DNA of 64,000 bases, taken from contig NZ_QPJD01000008.1 of the NCBI RefSeq assembly GCF_003337375.1, positions 178,576 to 242,575 of the forward strand. The letters run 5' to 3'. The translations under genes and the position numbers were made by a program. Shown piece by piece: positions 9,506 through 17,851 of the stretch. Source of the stretch: Paenibacillus prosopidis. Its GTDB lineage: Bacteria > Bacillota > Bacilli > Paenibacillales > Paenibacillaceae. The notes beneath the pieces are model-generated. The model was given only the letters and a program-made list of their open reading frames with translations, was not told where the DNA came from and ran no database searches. Each line of letters begins with the position of its first letter. The stretch's first letter is position 1.

Positions 9506-9603
9506 CTAGCGTAAACGGCTGGTGCCGTCCTTGGCGGCAAAAGCTCGTTTCGCGGTGAAGTATAAGCATCGTATATGGTTCAAATATATACTTTCTTATA
9601 TTA
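9506..9603 (+). repeat. Dispersed structured repeat, copy A
   Basis: About 98-base element 10 bases after the epimerase gene. It shares the blocks CTAGCGTAAA, CCGTCCT, CGTTTCGCGGTGAA, TATAAGC and TTCTTATATT with copies at 21579-21674 (reverse) and 61161-61262. A small stem GCCG/CGGC (9524-9527 with 9535-9538) precedes a two-tier hairpin: AGTATAAG (9559-9566) with CTTATATT (9595-9602, one G-T pair) and GTATAT (9571-9576) with ATATAC (9586-9591). Confidence 0.85.
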
Positions 9604-9630
9604 TAAAAAAGGGTTTCATCGGGGGTATAC

Positions 9631-10404
9631 ATGTCTTATAAAATTGTTTTCTTCGATATTGACGGAACGCTTGTTGACAGCAATAAAAAGATATCCATAG
9701 AAACAAAAAATGCGATACGAAGACTGAAAGAACAAGCTATCGAGGTCGTCTTGGCTACCGGCCGCGCACCGTTTCAATTTCTGGATATTCTAGAGGAGCT
9801 GGAGATCGATTCCTATATTAGCTTTACAGGTTCCTATGTTGTATATAAAGGAAAGCTAATATATGAGCAATGTTTGGAACGGGAAATTTTACGAAAATTA
9901 GAGTTGTCTGCGGCGCAAACCCTGCATCCATTGGTCTTTTTGAACGGTAAAGCCTGTTATGCAAATGCTGATGAACACCCTCATATTGTTGAGTCCTTTC
10001 ATTATCTGCAATTGGAACGCCCCAGCTATGATCCGGATGCAGGCTTAGAAAATGACGTCCATCAGCTAATGTTATATTGCCAGGATCATGAATCTGCTTC
10101 CTATTTGTCCGATTTTCCGGAGTTCAGATTTATTCGTTGGCATGAGGTTGCAATGGATGTTCTTCCAAATGGCGCATCTAAGGCGAGGGGAGTAGAGCTC
10201 ATTCTTAAAGAAATAGGGATATCGCCGGAAGAAGCCATCGCTTTCGGCGACAGTTTAAATGATATCGAAATGCTCTCCTATGTAGGGATGGGCATAGCGA
10301 TGGAAAATGCGCACCAGGAGTTATTCCCTCATGCGAAATTTATTACGAAGAGCAACAACGATCAGGGCATTTCCCATGGCTTGAAGTATGCTGGTGTCAT
10401 TTGA
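9631..10404 (+). CDS. HAD superfamily phosphatase, Cof type
   Basis: Haloacid dehalogenase-fold phosphatase (257 aa), probably cytoplasmic and acting on a sugar phosphate or similar metabolite. Motif I is FFDIDGTLVDS (nucleophile Asp 9), motif II lies at VVLATGR, motif III near ASKARG and motif IV GDSLNDIEML. A C2-type cap of the Cof family fits the length. ATG 9631 is preceded by GGGGG at 9620-9624. It is separated from the sugar operon by 134 bases holding repeat copy A, so co-transcription is possible but not certain. Confidence 0.88.
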   Translation: MSYKIVFFDIDGTLVDSNKKISIETKNAIRRLKEQAIEVVLATGRAPFQFLDILEELEIDSYISFTGSYVVYKGKLIYEQCLEREILRKLELSAAQTLHPLVFLNGKACYANADEHPHIVESFHYLQLERPSYDPDAGLENDVHQLMLYCQDHESASYLSDFPEFRFIRWHEVAMDVLPNGASKARGVELILKEIGISPEEAIAFGDSLNDIEMLSYVGMGIAMENAHQELFPHAKFITKSNNDQGISHGLKYAGVI

Positions 10405-10450
10405 TGCTTTATTTAGGGAATAGGTGGGTTACATTGGATAGGATACAGTA

Positions 10451-10532
10451 TAGGAGCAGAAATTTGTTGGAGCGCGGAGCTACATTGGATTTCGTACAGT
10501 AAAATGAGCGAAAATCGGTATTTTCGAGGATA
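10451..10532 (+). repeat. Intergenic direct repeat, unit 1
   Basis: 82-base unit beginning TAGGAGCAGAAATTTG and ending TTTTCGAGGATA, containing CTACATTGGATTTCGTACAG. It recurs at 10736-10816 with only a handful of substitutions and one single-base gap. Confidence 0.85.
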
Positions 10533-10735
10533 AAGGCGTTCATTAGGCACTCTACATTGGTAATATCCAATATAGAGCACATGCAGAGGCCTTTAAGCTA
10601 AAAGTTACTGCATTTATCCAACATAGCTAAACGCTCGCCTTCGCTAACCTCTAATGTTAGGGGATTCGGCTAATCGGATCTCCACTAGCTCCATAGTTCG
10701 ACTACCTCGGGGGCTATATTGGATTCCGTACAGGA

Positions 10736-10816
10736 TAGGAGCAGAAGTTTGTGGAGCGCGGAGCTACATTGGATTTCGTACAGTAAAATGAGCGGAAATT
10801 GGCATTTTTGAGGATA
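10736..10816 (+). repeat. Intergenic direct repeat, unit 2
   Basis: Second copy of the unit at 10451-10532. Differences are transition-like (for example GTATTTTCGAGG versus GCATTTTTGAGG), so the copies have diverged slightly since duplication. Confidence 0.85.
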
Positions 10817-10851
10817 TGGGATTGTAGGGCTATATTGGTAAGTCAGGTACT

Positions 10852-10899
10852 TATTTAAGAAAAGGCTATCCCTAGGTCATTGACTTTCGGGATAGCCTC
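10852..10899 (-). terminator. Terminator of the CvfC-like gene
   Basis: Perfect 10-bp stem AGGCTATCCC (10864-10873) / GGGATAGCCT (10890-10899). On the minus strand the stem is followed by TTTTCTTAAATAAG, so it should stop transcription of the gene ending at 10961. Confidence 0.75.
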
Positions 10900-10960
10900 T
10901 TCACATTTTCGCTAATAAAGGTGGTGCCCCTCAACTAGGCATACTTTTGGGACAATCCAC

Positions 10961-12115
10961 TTATTGCTCGCGATTGCGGGCTGCGGTCATTTGCTGCCAC
11001 ACCGATCCAGCCGCTTCCTCGCCACGTTCGATCCGCTCTAGCGCCATTTGAGCCTGAAGCTGAATTTCGAACTCGCTGTCCTTAGCGGCTTCGCGCAGCG
11101 CTTCAATAGCCGATTCATCGCCAGCCTCGTAGAGGAAACGGGCCGCCCGCCAGCGGACAAGCTTGTTTTTGTCGCGGAGCGACTCAATCATCGGTCCGAT
11201 AGCAGCGTGATCTCCCAGATCGGATAATGTGTCGCCTGCTGTACGTCTGACGGACGTCGAGGAATCGCGAAGAGCGGCGAACAAATACGGCAGCGCTTCC
11301 GACGAGCGAAGATCTCCTAAATAGACGACAGCCAGCCTTCTAATGGATGTGTTTTCATCTTTAATGGCTGCGGCAAGCAGCGGAATACCTTCAATAGTGG
11401 CGGAATAACGCTCCAAGGCGGCATAACGGACCTGCCATTCAGGCGAAGCAAACTGCTCCTGCGCTTCTTCCAATGTCAAAGGAGCTGGTCTTACTGTCGG
11501 CAGGGCTCTATCATCAATTGCAGCGCTGCCTTGTTCGATTGAAGCATTAACGAGAGCGTTTAGTCGTTCCTCTGTATAAGAAGCTTCCAGCTCACGAACA
11601 ATTTCGGCCGCAATTTCTTCCGGTTCCCCATAGCGGACACCGAATTCCTCAAGCTTGCGCTCGCGTATCATTGCAGAGCCTGCTGCCCGCTGAACCGCTT
11701 CGCCAAACTGCGGCGGAAGCGCTGACCGAACCTCGCTGTCGCCCATCCGCACACGAACCTGCATCGGAATACCGCGATACATTTGAACCAGCACCTGCGC
11801 TTCTCCAAAGCTTGCCGCCAGTCCTCTTTCATTTCCCGTTTGTTTGTCTTCACTTTCAACCTTTTGCAGCAATTGTCCGGCCTCAGCCAAAATGCTAGCC
11901 CAGTCTGCTCCGGGAAGACGGTCAAGCGCAATAAAGTCAGCGGTGCGGAACAAGCTGCGTACGCCCTTAATCTGCAAAAGCTGGCGCAAAGGCTCAGGCG
12001 CTTCGTTTGTTTCGCTCGATTTAAATGTCAGTCTGCGTCCGCGGGGCAGTGTTTCGTCGACGTTCAGCTTCATGGAATTAGGGCTGGGAGTTGGCTCTAT
12101 TGATATGAGTTTCAT
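10961..12115 (-). CDS. cvfC: CvfC-like protein: Nfu_N scaffold domain plus HEAT repeats
   Basis: Protein of 384 aa resembling the conserved virulence factor C family (Staphylococcus CvfC, Bacillus YpgR). Residues about 1-85 match the Nfu/NifU N-terminal domain (ISIEPTPSPNSMKLNVDETL), without the Cys-containing NifU C-domain. Residues about 215-370 hold four to five HEAT-like repeats of about 31 aa (WQVRYAALERYS, TSIRRLAVVYLGDL, TSVRRTAGDTLSDLGD, KLVRWRAARFLYEAGD). Start ATG 12115 follows CAGGAGG. Function in this organism is unknown; a scaffold role is suggested by the repeats only. Confidence 0.82.
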   Translation of the reverse strand: MKLISIEPTPSPNSMKLNVDETLPRGRRLTFKSSETNEAPEPLRQLLQIKGVRSLFRTADFIALDRLPGADWASILAEAGQLLQKVESEDKQTGNERGLAASFGEAQVLVQMYRGIPMQVRVRMGDSEVRSALPPQFGEAVQRAAGSAMIRERKLEEFGVRYGEPEEIAAEIVRELEASYTEERLNALVNASIEQGSAAIDDRALPTVRPAPLTLEEAQEQFASPEWQVRYAALERYSATIEGIPLLAAAIKDENTSIRRLAVVYLGDLRSSEALPYLFAALRDSSTSVRRTAGDTLSDLGDHAAIGPMIESLRDKNKLVRWRAARFLYEAGDESAIEALREAAKDSEFEIQLQAQMALERIERGEEAAGSVWQQMTAARNREQ

Positions 12116-12165
12116 TAGGAAACCTCCTGAAAATTTTAATGAAGTGCAGTTCGTTCATGCTCCGA

Positions 12166-12210
12166 AAGCATATTCTTATGCTTAAATTGCGATAAACTCA
12201 GTTTAACTGA
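12166..12210. promoter_or_regulatory. Two palindromes between divergent genes
   Basis: AAGCATA/TATGCTT (12166-12183, 4-base centre) and TCAGTT-T-AACTGA (12198-12210) lie between the divergent cvfC-like and metallo-hydrolase genes. They could be operators; no regulator is identified. Confidence 0.3.
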
Positions 12211-12345
12211 TTTTAGATTATGATGCGAATAACGCCACAGAATGTCAGGCTCCGCTAATTTTTGCAATTAACATATTTGCATTATGCTCCTTCCGCTTGG
12301 TATCTTAAAGAGGCAACGGATAAAAAGCGAAGGAGGTAAGGACGG

Positions 12346-13347
12346 TTGAGGTTAAAACGATTTGTCAACTTAAATCCGATTGAGCAGCATAATTCCTTTA
12401 AGCAGTTCAAGAGGTGGCGCCAGGAGCGCATTCGCAGGCTGAAAATGAAGGATTACTCGTTCGCCGTTCCGAATGTTGAGCCCGACATCGCCTATTTGCA
12501 AAATAATCGAAAGCGGCCCTCGATTACTTGGGTCGGACATTCGACATTTCTCATTCAGCTTGAAGGGATGAACATCATTACTGATCCGGTTTGGTCGGGC
12601 CAGATGGCCTTCCAAAAAAGGCTGGCGCCGCCGGGGATACCGATTGATGACGTGCCGCCGATCGATGTCGTACTTATTTCTCATTCCCATTACGACCATT
12701 TAAATATAAATTCGCTGCGCAAGCTGGCCGGCACCAAACAACTGCTCGTGCCAGCCGGGCTTAGCACTAAGCTCCGTATGAAGGGCTTTACCCGCATTAA
12801 AGAATTACATTGGTGGGAATCAACCTATATTCAAGGCGTCAAATTCACCTTCGTTCCTTCCCAGCACTGGACGCGCCGTAATCCATGGGATATGAACAGC
12901 TCGCATTGGGGCGGCTGGGTCATGGAGCCCTCGGCATCACGCAGCGGACGGGTAGAGGGTCAATCTGTCGTGGAACCTTGGGCTGAACGTCCTATTGTTT
13001 CAGCTGCGCCGACGATTTACTTTGCCGGAGACAGCGGTTATTTCCAAGGCTTTAAGGAGATCGGCCGCCGCTTCCCTATCGATGTAGCACTCATGCCTAT
13101 CGGAGCCTACGAACCGGAATGGTTCATGGGGCCTTCGCATATCACACCCGAACAAGCGATTCAGGCGTTCGAGGATACAGGAGCAAAGTGGTTCGTGCCG
13201 ATGCATTATGGCGCCTTCAAGCTGGCCGACGATACGCCGCGCGAAGCGCTTGACCGGCTGGAGACAGAACGCTGCAAACGCTGCATAGAGGATGAACGAA
13301 TTATCGTATTGCCCCATGGAGAGACGTGGCGCTTGTCGGGCAAATGA
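12346..13347 (+). CDS. MBL-fold metallo-hydrolase, NAPE-PLD-like
   Basis: Metallo-beta-lactamase-fold hydrolase (333 aa) of the group that includes N-acyl-phosphatidylethanolamine phospholipase D and UlaG-like lactonases. Metal motif HSHYDHLN (about residues 112-119), further ligands in SQHWTRRNPWD, FAGDSGYF and PMHYGAFK. The start is TTG 12346, since AGGAGGT (12331-12337) lies 8 bases upstream and no better codon is available. Substrate not known. Confidence 0.85.
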   Translation: MRLKRFVNLNPIEQHNSFKQFKRWRQERIRRLKMKDYSFAVPNVEPDIAYLQNNRKRPSITWVGHSTFLIQLEGMNIITDPVWSGQMAFQKRLAPPGIPIDDVPPIDVVLISHSHYDHLNINSLRKLAGTKQLLVPAGLSTKLRMKGFTRIKELHWWESTYIQGVKFTFVPSQHWTRRNPWDMNSSHWGGWVMEPSASRSGRVEGQSVVEPWAERPIVSAAPTIYFAGDSGYFQGFKEIGRRFPIDVALMPIGAYEPEWFMGPSHITPEQAIQAFEDTGAKWFVPMHYGAFKLADDTPREALDRLETERCKRCIEDERIIVLPHGETWRLSGK

Positions 13348-13476
13348 CAAACGAGGACAAGAGAGAGCCAAATGCGCACAATGACTGCTGAATTCAAAAG
13401 CGTTATACTGAGGTAGTCATATTTTTGAGCGTATGCGTATTTCACCATTTTTGCATTGCGATTTAGGAGGATACAC

Positions 13477-14544
13477 ATGAGTCATTCTAACATTCGTCTT
13501 GGAATTATCGGAGCGGGAGCGATCGGTAATATTCATATCCAGACGTTCAGCAAAGTAGATGGAATTGAAGTAGTGGCGGTCACGGACGCTTATTTGCCGC
13601 TTGCGGAGCAGCGCGCAGAGGAGCACGGCATTCAGAATGTTCATGCAAGTCCGCAGTCGTTGCTCGAGGATGCATCTATCGATGCGGTTGTTATCGGCGT
13701 ACCGAACAAGTTCCATGCGGCGCTTGCGATCGAGGCGTTGAAGCAAGGGAAGCACGTGCTTCTGGAGAAGCCGATGGCAATCGATTCCGAAGCAGCTCGC
13801 ACGATCGTCGAGCAAGCCGACAAATCAGGCAAAGTACTGATGATGTCGCATCAAATGCGCTGGACCGGCCTTAGCCGTGCATTGAAGCAGCGGATTGACA
13901 ACGGCGATGTAGGTCACGTTTACAACGCGAAAGCGGGCTGGTTCCGCAAAAAGGGCATACCCGGCTGGGGCTCATGGTTTACCCGCAAGGATCAGGCAGG
14001 CGGCGGACCGCTCATCGATATCGGCGTACACATGCTCGACCTCTCGTTATATTTGATGGGCAATCCGAAGCCGGTATCCGTATACGGCACGACCTATGCG
14101 GAATTCGGCCCAAATCGGCAAGGAATTGGCAGTTGGGGAACGCCGAATTGGGAAGGCTACTACGATGTAGAGGATCTTGCTTCGGCACTGATTAAGCTGG
14201 ACAACGGCGCTACCCTGTCGCTGGAGGTAAGCTGGGCGGCGCATGCTGCATTTTTACCGGAAGAGCCATTCATTCACTTGATGGGTACGCAAGGCGGCGT
14301 AGCGATCGTTGGAAACAACGGCAAGTATGTGACGCATACGGACAACGAGGTTGTCGAAACCGACATTACGCCGCTTGAAGGCGAAGAGGACCGTATTCTG
14401 ATGAGCCGACATTTTGTGGAATGCATCCGTGATGGCAAGCAGCCAATTACTTCCGGGTTGTCCGGCTATACAAATAATCGTATACTTGATGCTATATACG
14501 AATCGTCCCGTTCCGGCAACGAAGTCAAGCTGAACTGGGATTAA
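13477..14544 (+). CDS. Gfo/Idh/MocA family oxidoreductase
   Basis: NAD(P)-dependent sugar or inositol dehydrogenase-like enzyme (355 aa). N-terminal Rossmann fold with GIIGAGAIGNIH (about residues 8-19), the conserved EKPMA at about 96-100, and the C-terminal domain motif GGGPLIDIGVHMLDL holding the catalytic Asp/His. ATG 13477 is preceded by AGGAGG (13465-13470); an upstream in-frame TTG at 13456 has no ribosome site. Followed by a strong terminator, so monocistronic. Confidence 0.92.
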   Translation: MSHSNIRLGIIGAGAIGNIHIQTFSKVDGIEVVAVTDAYLPLAEQRAEEHGIQNVHASPQSLLEDASIDAVVIGVPNKFHAALAIEALKQGKHVLLEKPMAIDSEAARTIVEQADKSGKVLMMSHQMRWTGLSRALKQRIDNGDVGHVYNAKAGWFRKKGIPGWGSWFTRKDQAGGGPLIDIGVHMLDLSLYLMGNPKPVSVYGTTYAEFGPNRQGIGSWGTPNWEGYYDVEDLASALIKLDNGATLSLEVSWAAHAAFLPEEPFIHLMGTQGGVAIVGNNGKYVTHTDNEVVETDITPLEGEEDRILMSRHFVECIRDGKQPITSGLSGYTNNRILDAIYESSRSGNEVKLNWD

Positions 14545-14586
14545 CTAATAATAGCGCTGTAACTTCATAACGGTGCTCAAGGCCGA

Positions 14587-14637
14587 AGCCTCCTTGTATG
14601 TGATAACATCCCGTTAATCACTTGAGGAGGCTTTTTA
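14587..14637 (+). terminator. Terminator after oxidoreductase gene
   Basis: AGCCTCCT (14587-14594) pairs with AGGAGGCT (14625-14632), an inner GTGAT/ATCAC stem extends it, and TTTTT follows. Confidence 0.88.
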
Positions 14638-14727
14638 CTGTCGCTAGAAGTGGGTGCTTCAGGCTTTGGCGGATGAGCGGAAAGGCAGCTTCCCAGGTAA
14701 AAGAAGGTTCGGTTTCCGAGCATACTG

Positions 14728-14736
14728 TGCTATAAT
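14728..14736 (+). promoter_or_regulatory. Extended -10 promoter of ABC-F gene
   Basis: TGCTATAAT, a perfect extended -10 box; the region 17 bases upstream (TTCGGT) is a poor -35. About 45 bases before the ABC-F start. Confidence 0.55.
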
Positions 14737-14781
14737 AGTTCGAGATAAAGTGATTTTGTAGTGAAGGACGGGATTAAACGA

Positions 14782-16401
14782 ATGATTAGTACAAGCGGAA
14801 TAACGCTGCGTTACGGAAAGCGTGCGCTTTTCGAAGACGTCAACATTAAATTCACGCCAGGCAACTGTTACGGTTTGATCGGCGCGAACGGCGCGGGCAA
14901 ATCTACCTTTTTGAAAATATTGTCAGGTGAAGTCGAGCAGTCGCAAGGGGAAGTTCATATTACACCCGGCGAGCGGCTGGCGGTACTGAAGCAGAACCAT
15001 TACGAATACGACGATTTTGTTGTGCTCGAGACGGTAATTATGGGTCACAAGAAGCTGTATGAAGTAATGAAGGAGAAGGACTCGCTTTATGCAAAAGCAG
15101 ACTTCACCGATGAAGACGGCATGCGCGCCGGTGAGCTCGAAGCGGAATTCGCCGACATGAACGGTTGGGAAGCGGAGTCCGAAGCGGCAGAAATGCTCAA
15201 CGGTCTCGGTATTACCCCTGATATGCACGATAAGAAAATGGCAGAGCTCGACGGCAATGAGAAGGTTCGCGTATTGCTGGCGCAAGCATTGTTCGGCGAG
15301 CCGAACATCCTGCTTCTCGATGAGCCTACCAACCACTTGGATATCGAATCGATTCGCTGGCTGGAAGATTTCCTTGCCGATTACAAAGGAACTGTCGTAG
15401 TAGTCAGCCATGACCGTCACTTCCTGAACACGGTTTGTACCCATATTGCGGATATCGACTTTGGCAAAATTCAAATGTACGTCGGTAACTACGACTTCTG
15501 GTACGAGTCGAGCCAGCTTGCTTTGCAGCTGATGCGCGGCGAGAACAAGAAGAAGGAAGACAAAATTAAAGAGCTTCAAGCGTTTATTCAACGCTTCAGC
15601 GCGAATAAATCGAAGGCGAAGCAAGCTACGTCGCGGCAGAAGCTGCTCGAAAAAATCTCGCTTGACGATATTCGCCCTTCTAACCGTAAATACCCGTTCA
15701 TCCTCTTCAAAGGGGAGCGCGAAGCGGGCAAGCAGCTGCTGCTTGTTGACGGCTTAACGAAAACAATCGATGGCGAGAAAGTGATCGACAACCTGACGAT
15801 CGCGCTTAACAAAGGCGATAAAGTCGCATTTGTCGGCCCGAACGGCTTGCCGAAGACGGTGTTCTTCCAGCTGCTCGTTGGAGAGCTTGAACCGGATGCA
15901 GGCAGCTATTCATGGGGCGTTACAACGACCCGCGCTTATTTCCCGAAGGACAACTCGGCTTATTTTGACGGGGTGGATTTGAACCTGGTGGAATGGCTTC
16001 GTCAATATTCGAAGGATCCGGATGAGACGTTCATTCGCGGCTTCCTGGGCCGCATGCTCTTCTCAGGCGACGATGCAATGAAGAAGGCGAGCGTATTGTC
16101 CGGGGGCGAGAAGGTTCGCTGCATGCTTTCGAAAATGATGCTCGAGGGCGCGAACGTGTTCATCATGGATGAGCCGACAAACCATTTGGATCTCGAATCG
16201 ATCACGGCGCTGAACAATGGCTTGACGGATACGGATTGCACCGTTCTGTTCACTTCGCATGACCATCAGTTTGTCCAAACGATCGCTAACCGCATCGTTG
16301 AAATTACGCCGAATGGCATTATTGACCGTATGATGACTTACGATGAATATCTGGAGAGCGCTGAAGTGAAGGCGCTTCGCGAGAAAATGTACGCGGTTTA
16401 A
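14782..16401 (+). CDS. ykpA: ABC-F family ATPase, YkpA/YbiT type
   Basis: Soluble twin-ATPase ABC protein of the ABC-F family, ribosome-associated translation factors or antibiotic-protection proteins. About 539 aa from ATG 14782, matching the length of Bacillus YkpA; a GTG at 14761 extends the frame but has no ribosome site. NBD1: Walker A GANGAGKST, Walker B LLLDEPTNHLD; interdomain helical linker about residues 240-300; NBD2: signature LSGGEKVRC, Walker B FIMDEPTNHLD. NBD2's Walker A reads GPNGLPKTV instead of GxxGxGK[ST], as in the YkpA subgroup I remember, where this loop is also degenerate. Target not predictable. Confidence 0.92.
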   Translation: MISTSGITLRYGKRALFEDVNIKFTPGNCYGLIGANGAGKSTFLKILSGEVEQSQGEVHITPGERLAVLKQNHYEYDDFVVLETVIMGHKKLYEVMKEKDSLYAKADFTDEDGMRAGELEAEFADMNGWEAESEAAEMLNGLGITPDMHDKKMAELDGNEKVRVLLAQALFGEPNILLLDEPTNHLDIESIRWLEDFLADYKGTVVVVSHDRHFLNTVCTHIADIDFGKIQMYVGNYDFWYESSQLALQLMRGENKKKEDKIKELQAFIQRFSANKSKAKQATSRQKLLEKISLDDIRPSNRKYPFILFKGEREAGKQLLLVDGLTKTIDGEKVIDNLTIALNKGDKVAFVGPNGLPKTVFFQLLVGELEPDAGSYSWGVTTTRAYFPKDNSAYFDGVDLNLVEWLRQYSKDPDETFIRGFLGRMLFSGDDAMKKASVLSGGEKVRCMLSKMMLEGANVFIMDEPTNHLDLESITALNNGLTDTDCTVLFTSHDHQFVQTIANRIVEITPNGIIDRMMTYDEYLESAEVKALREKMYAV

Positions 16402-16415
16402 GCCGCATTCATGAA

Positions 16416-16460
16416 GAGCGCCGACCTGTGAGGTAAACCTTGCGGGCCGGCGCTTTTTTA
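16416..16460 (+). terminator. Terminator after ABC-F gene
   Basis: AGCGCCG (16417-16423) pairs with CGGCGCT (16448-16454) and is followed by a T-run. Confidence 0.85.
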
Positions 16461-16498
16461 TATGAAAAATAGGGTCTCGGTATAATTAGAATTAGAGG

Positions 16499-16559
16499 TT
16501 GCGTATTATAAGGAATGCGGCTATAATATGTTTGAAAACCTTTTCAGAAAACCTTTTCA
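16499..16559 (+). promoter_or_regulatory. LacI-gene promoter with double operator
   Basis: TTGCGT (16499-16504), 17-base spacer, TATAAT (16522-16527). Immediately downstream lie two abutting half-symmetric sites of the form GAAAACCTTTTC: TGAAAACCTTTTCA (16533-16546) and AGAAAACCTTTTCA (16546-16559), centred 13 bases apart. Bound repressor would cover the transcription start, consistent with autoregulation by the LacI protein encoded next. Confidence 0.75.
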
Positions 16560-16612
16560 AACATAAATCAGTGAACAAGTCCGATTCCTATCATCAAGAA
16601 AGGCGTGCTAAC

Positions 16613-17617
16613 ATGAAGTCGACTATTCGCGATGTCGCCAAACTTGCAAACGTATCCATAAGCACTGTTTCACGGGTAATGAATGCTCCGGAGACTGTAA
16701 TAGAGGAGAAGCGGGTAAAGGTACTGGAGGCTATTGAGGCGCTTCAATATCAACCGAATGCATTCGCAAGGGGATTGATATACAAAAAATCCGATACGCT
16801 CGGTGTAATGATTCCGGACATCGAGAATCCGTACTTTGCGGGATTGATCCGCGGGATGCAGGATGCGGCCGTTGAGCTGAACCACAGCCTGATGATATGC
16901 AATACCGATCGCGATAAGCAGCGGACGATCACTTACGTACAGAACTTTTTTGAGAAGCAGGTAGACGGAATCGTATTTGCCAGCGATGCGTTGCATACGG
17001 AATATTATGAGGAAATGCAGCGTTACCGCTTGCCCTTTGTCCTGGCGTCGACCAATGCACCGGAATTCGATATTCCTTCGGTTGACATTGACGATGAGCA
17101 GGGGGCATATGAGGCTGTCAAATATTTGATTGAGTCGGGTCACCGCCGAATCGGAATGATCGGCTTCCCGCTCGGAGAAACCATTTCCGGTCTACCGCGC
17201 TATGATGGCTTTCGGCGAGCGCTTCGGGAATATGGGCTGAATACGTTCGAGACGTGTGTGGAATATGCCGAGCACAGATACGAGCATGCTTATGACGCAG
17301 CAGCATTGCTGTTAACGCGCTGCCCTGGGCTTACCGCTATCTTTGCGGCTTCCGATGAATTTGCAATGGGCACGATTTCATATTTGCGCGACATTGGCAA
17401 ATCCGTACCGGAGCATTTATCTGTCATTGGCTTCGACAATATCCGTATGGCGCAACTGTTTATTCCAAAGCTGACAACGATCGAACAGCCGACCTACGAC
17501 ATCGGTTACCGATCTGTACAGAAGCTGCATGAGCTCATTACGACAGGTGAGGTTAGCGTTCTGAGAGAGAAGCTGCCCCATCAACTAATCGTACGCGAGT
17601 CTACAAGGCCGTATTAA
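16613..17617 (+). CDS. LacI-family transcriptional regulator of the alpha-glucoside operon
   Basis: LacI/GalR repressor (334 aa from ATG 16613). The DNA-binding domain is at residues 3-55 (IRDVAKLANVSISTVSRVMN; YQPNAFARGL), followed by a periplasmic-binding-protein-like effector domain (DTLGVMIPDIENPYFAGLI, FDNIRMAQLFIPKLTTIEQP). The frame runs open upstream to 16499 through the operators, but only 16613 has an AAAGG site and the usual LacI start. Located directly before an aglEFGA-like operon that carries the same palindrome, it is the likely local repressor, equivalent in position to AglR of Sinorhizobium. Confidence 0.92.
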   Translation: MKSTIRDVAKLANVSISTVSRVMNAPETVIEEKRVKVLEAIEALQYQPNAFARGLIYKKSDTLGVMIPDIENPYFAGLIRGMQDAAVELNHSLMICNTDRDKQRTITYVQNFFEKQVDGIVFASDALHTEYYEEMQRYRLPFVLASTNAPEFDIPSVDIDDEQGAYEAVKYLIESGHRRIGMIGFPLGETISGLPRYDGFRRALREYGLNTFETCVEYAEHRYEHAYDAAALLLTRCPGLTAIFAASDEFAMGTISYLRDIGKSVPEHLSVIGFDNIRMAQLFIPKLTTIEQPTYDIGYRSVQKLHELITTGEVSVLREKLPHQLIVRESTRPY

Positions 17618-17648
17618 GAGGGAAGGAGGAAACTCTTTCGCGATAATT

Positions 17649-17662
17649 TGAAAAGCTTTTCA
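17649..17662 (+). promoter_or_regulatory. LacI-type operator of the agl-like operon
   Basis: Perfect 14-base palindrome TGAAAAGCTTTTCA, the same half-site as in the two operators before the regulator gene, 203 bases upstream of the binding-protein start. The gap 17618-17851 shows no gene; I see no convincing -35/-10 pair. Confidence 0.7.
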
Positions 17663-17851
17663 GATAATCTGCAAGCGTGTTCTTAATGGTGTATAAACGG
17701 TATTAGCCAGGCTGAAGCATAAAAAGAGCAAATAATGGAACTTTAAAGGAGGTGGTGATACATATTGTCTGCTCAGAATCATTTGTTTCAATTGGAGCAG
17801 GCTGGTGTTATTTAGTTACTGAATTACTTTAAATTCGAAAGGATGAGGTCT

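Larger units (their letters stand above)
10405..10863. other. Gene-free gap rich in direct repeats
   Basis: No credible gene. It contains two copies of an 82-base unit (listed separately), several further occurrences of YTACATTGG-like words and an AT-rich remainder. The style matches intergenic repeats I have met in Paenibacillus genomes. Confidence 0.6.

Noticed and set aside
11671..12185. Several plus-strand frames of 75-113 codons
   Set aside because: Antisense shadows of the CvfC-like gene, without ribosome sites or recognisable domains.
14923..15624. Minus-strand frame of 233 codons
   Set aside because: Antisense to the clear ABC-F gene; codon pattern mirrors it.
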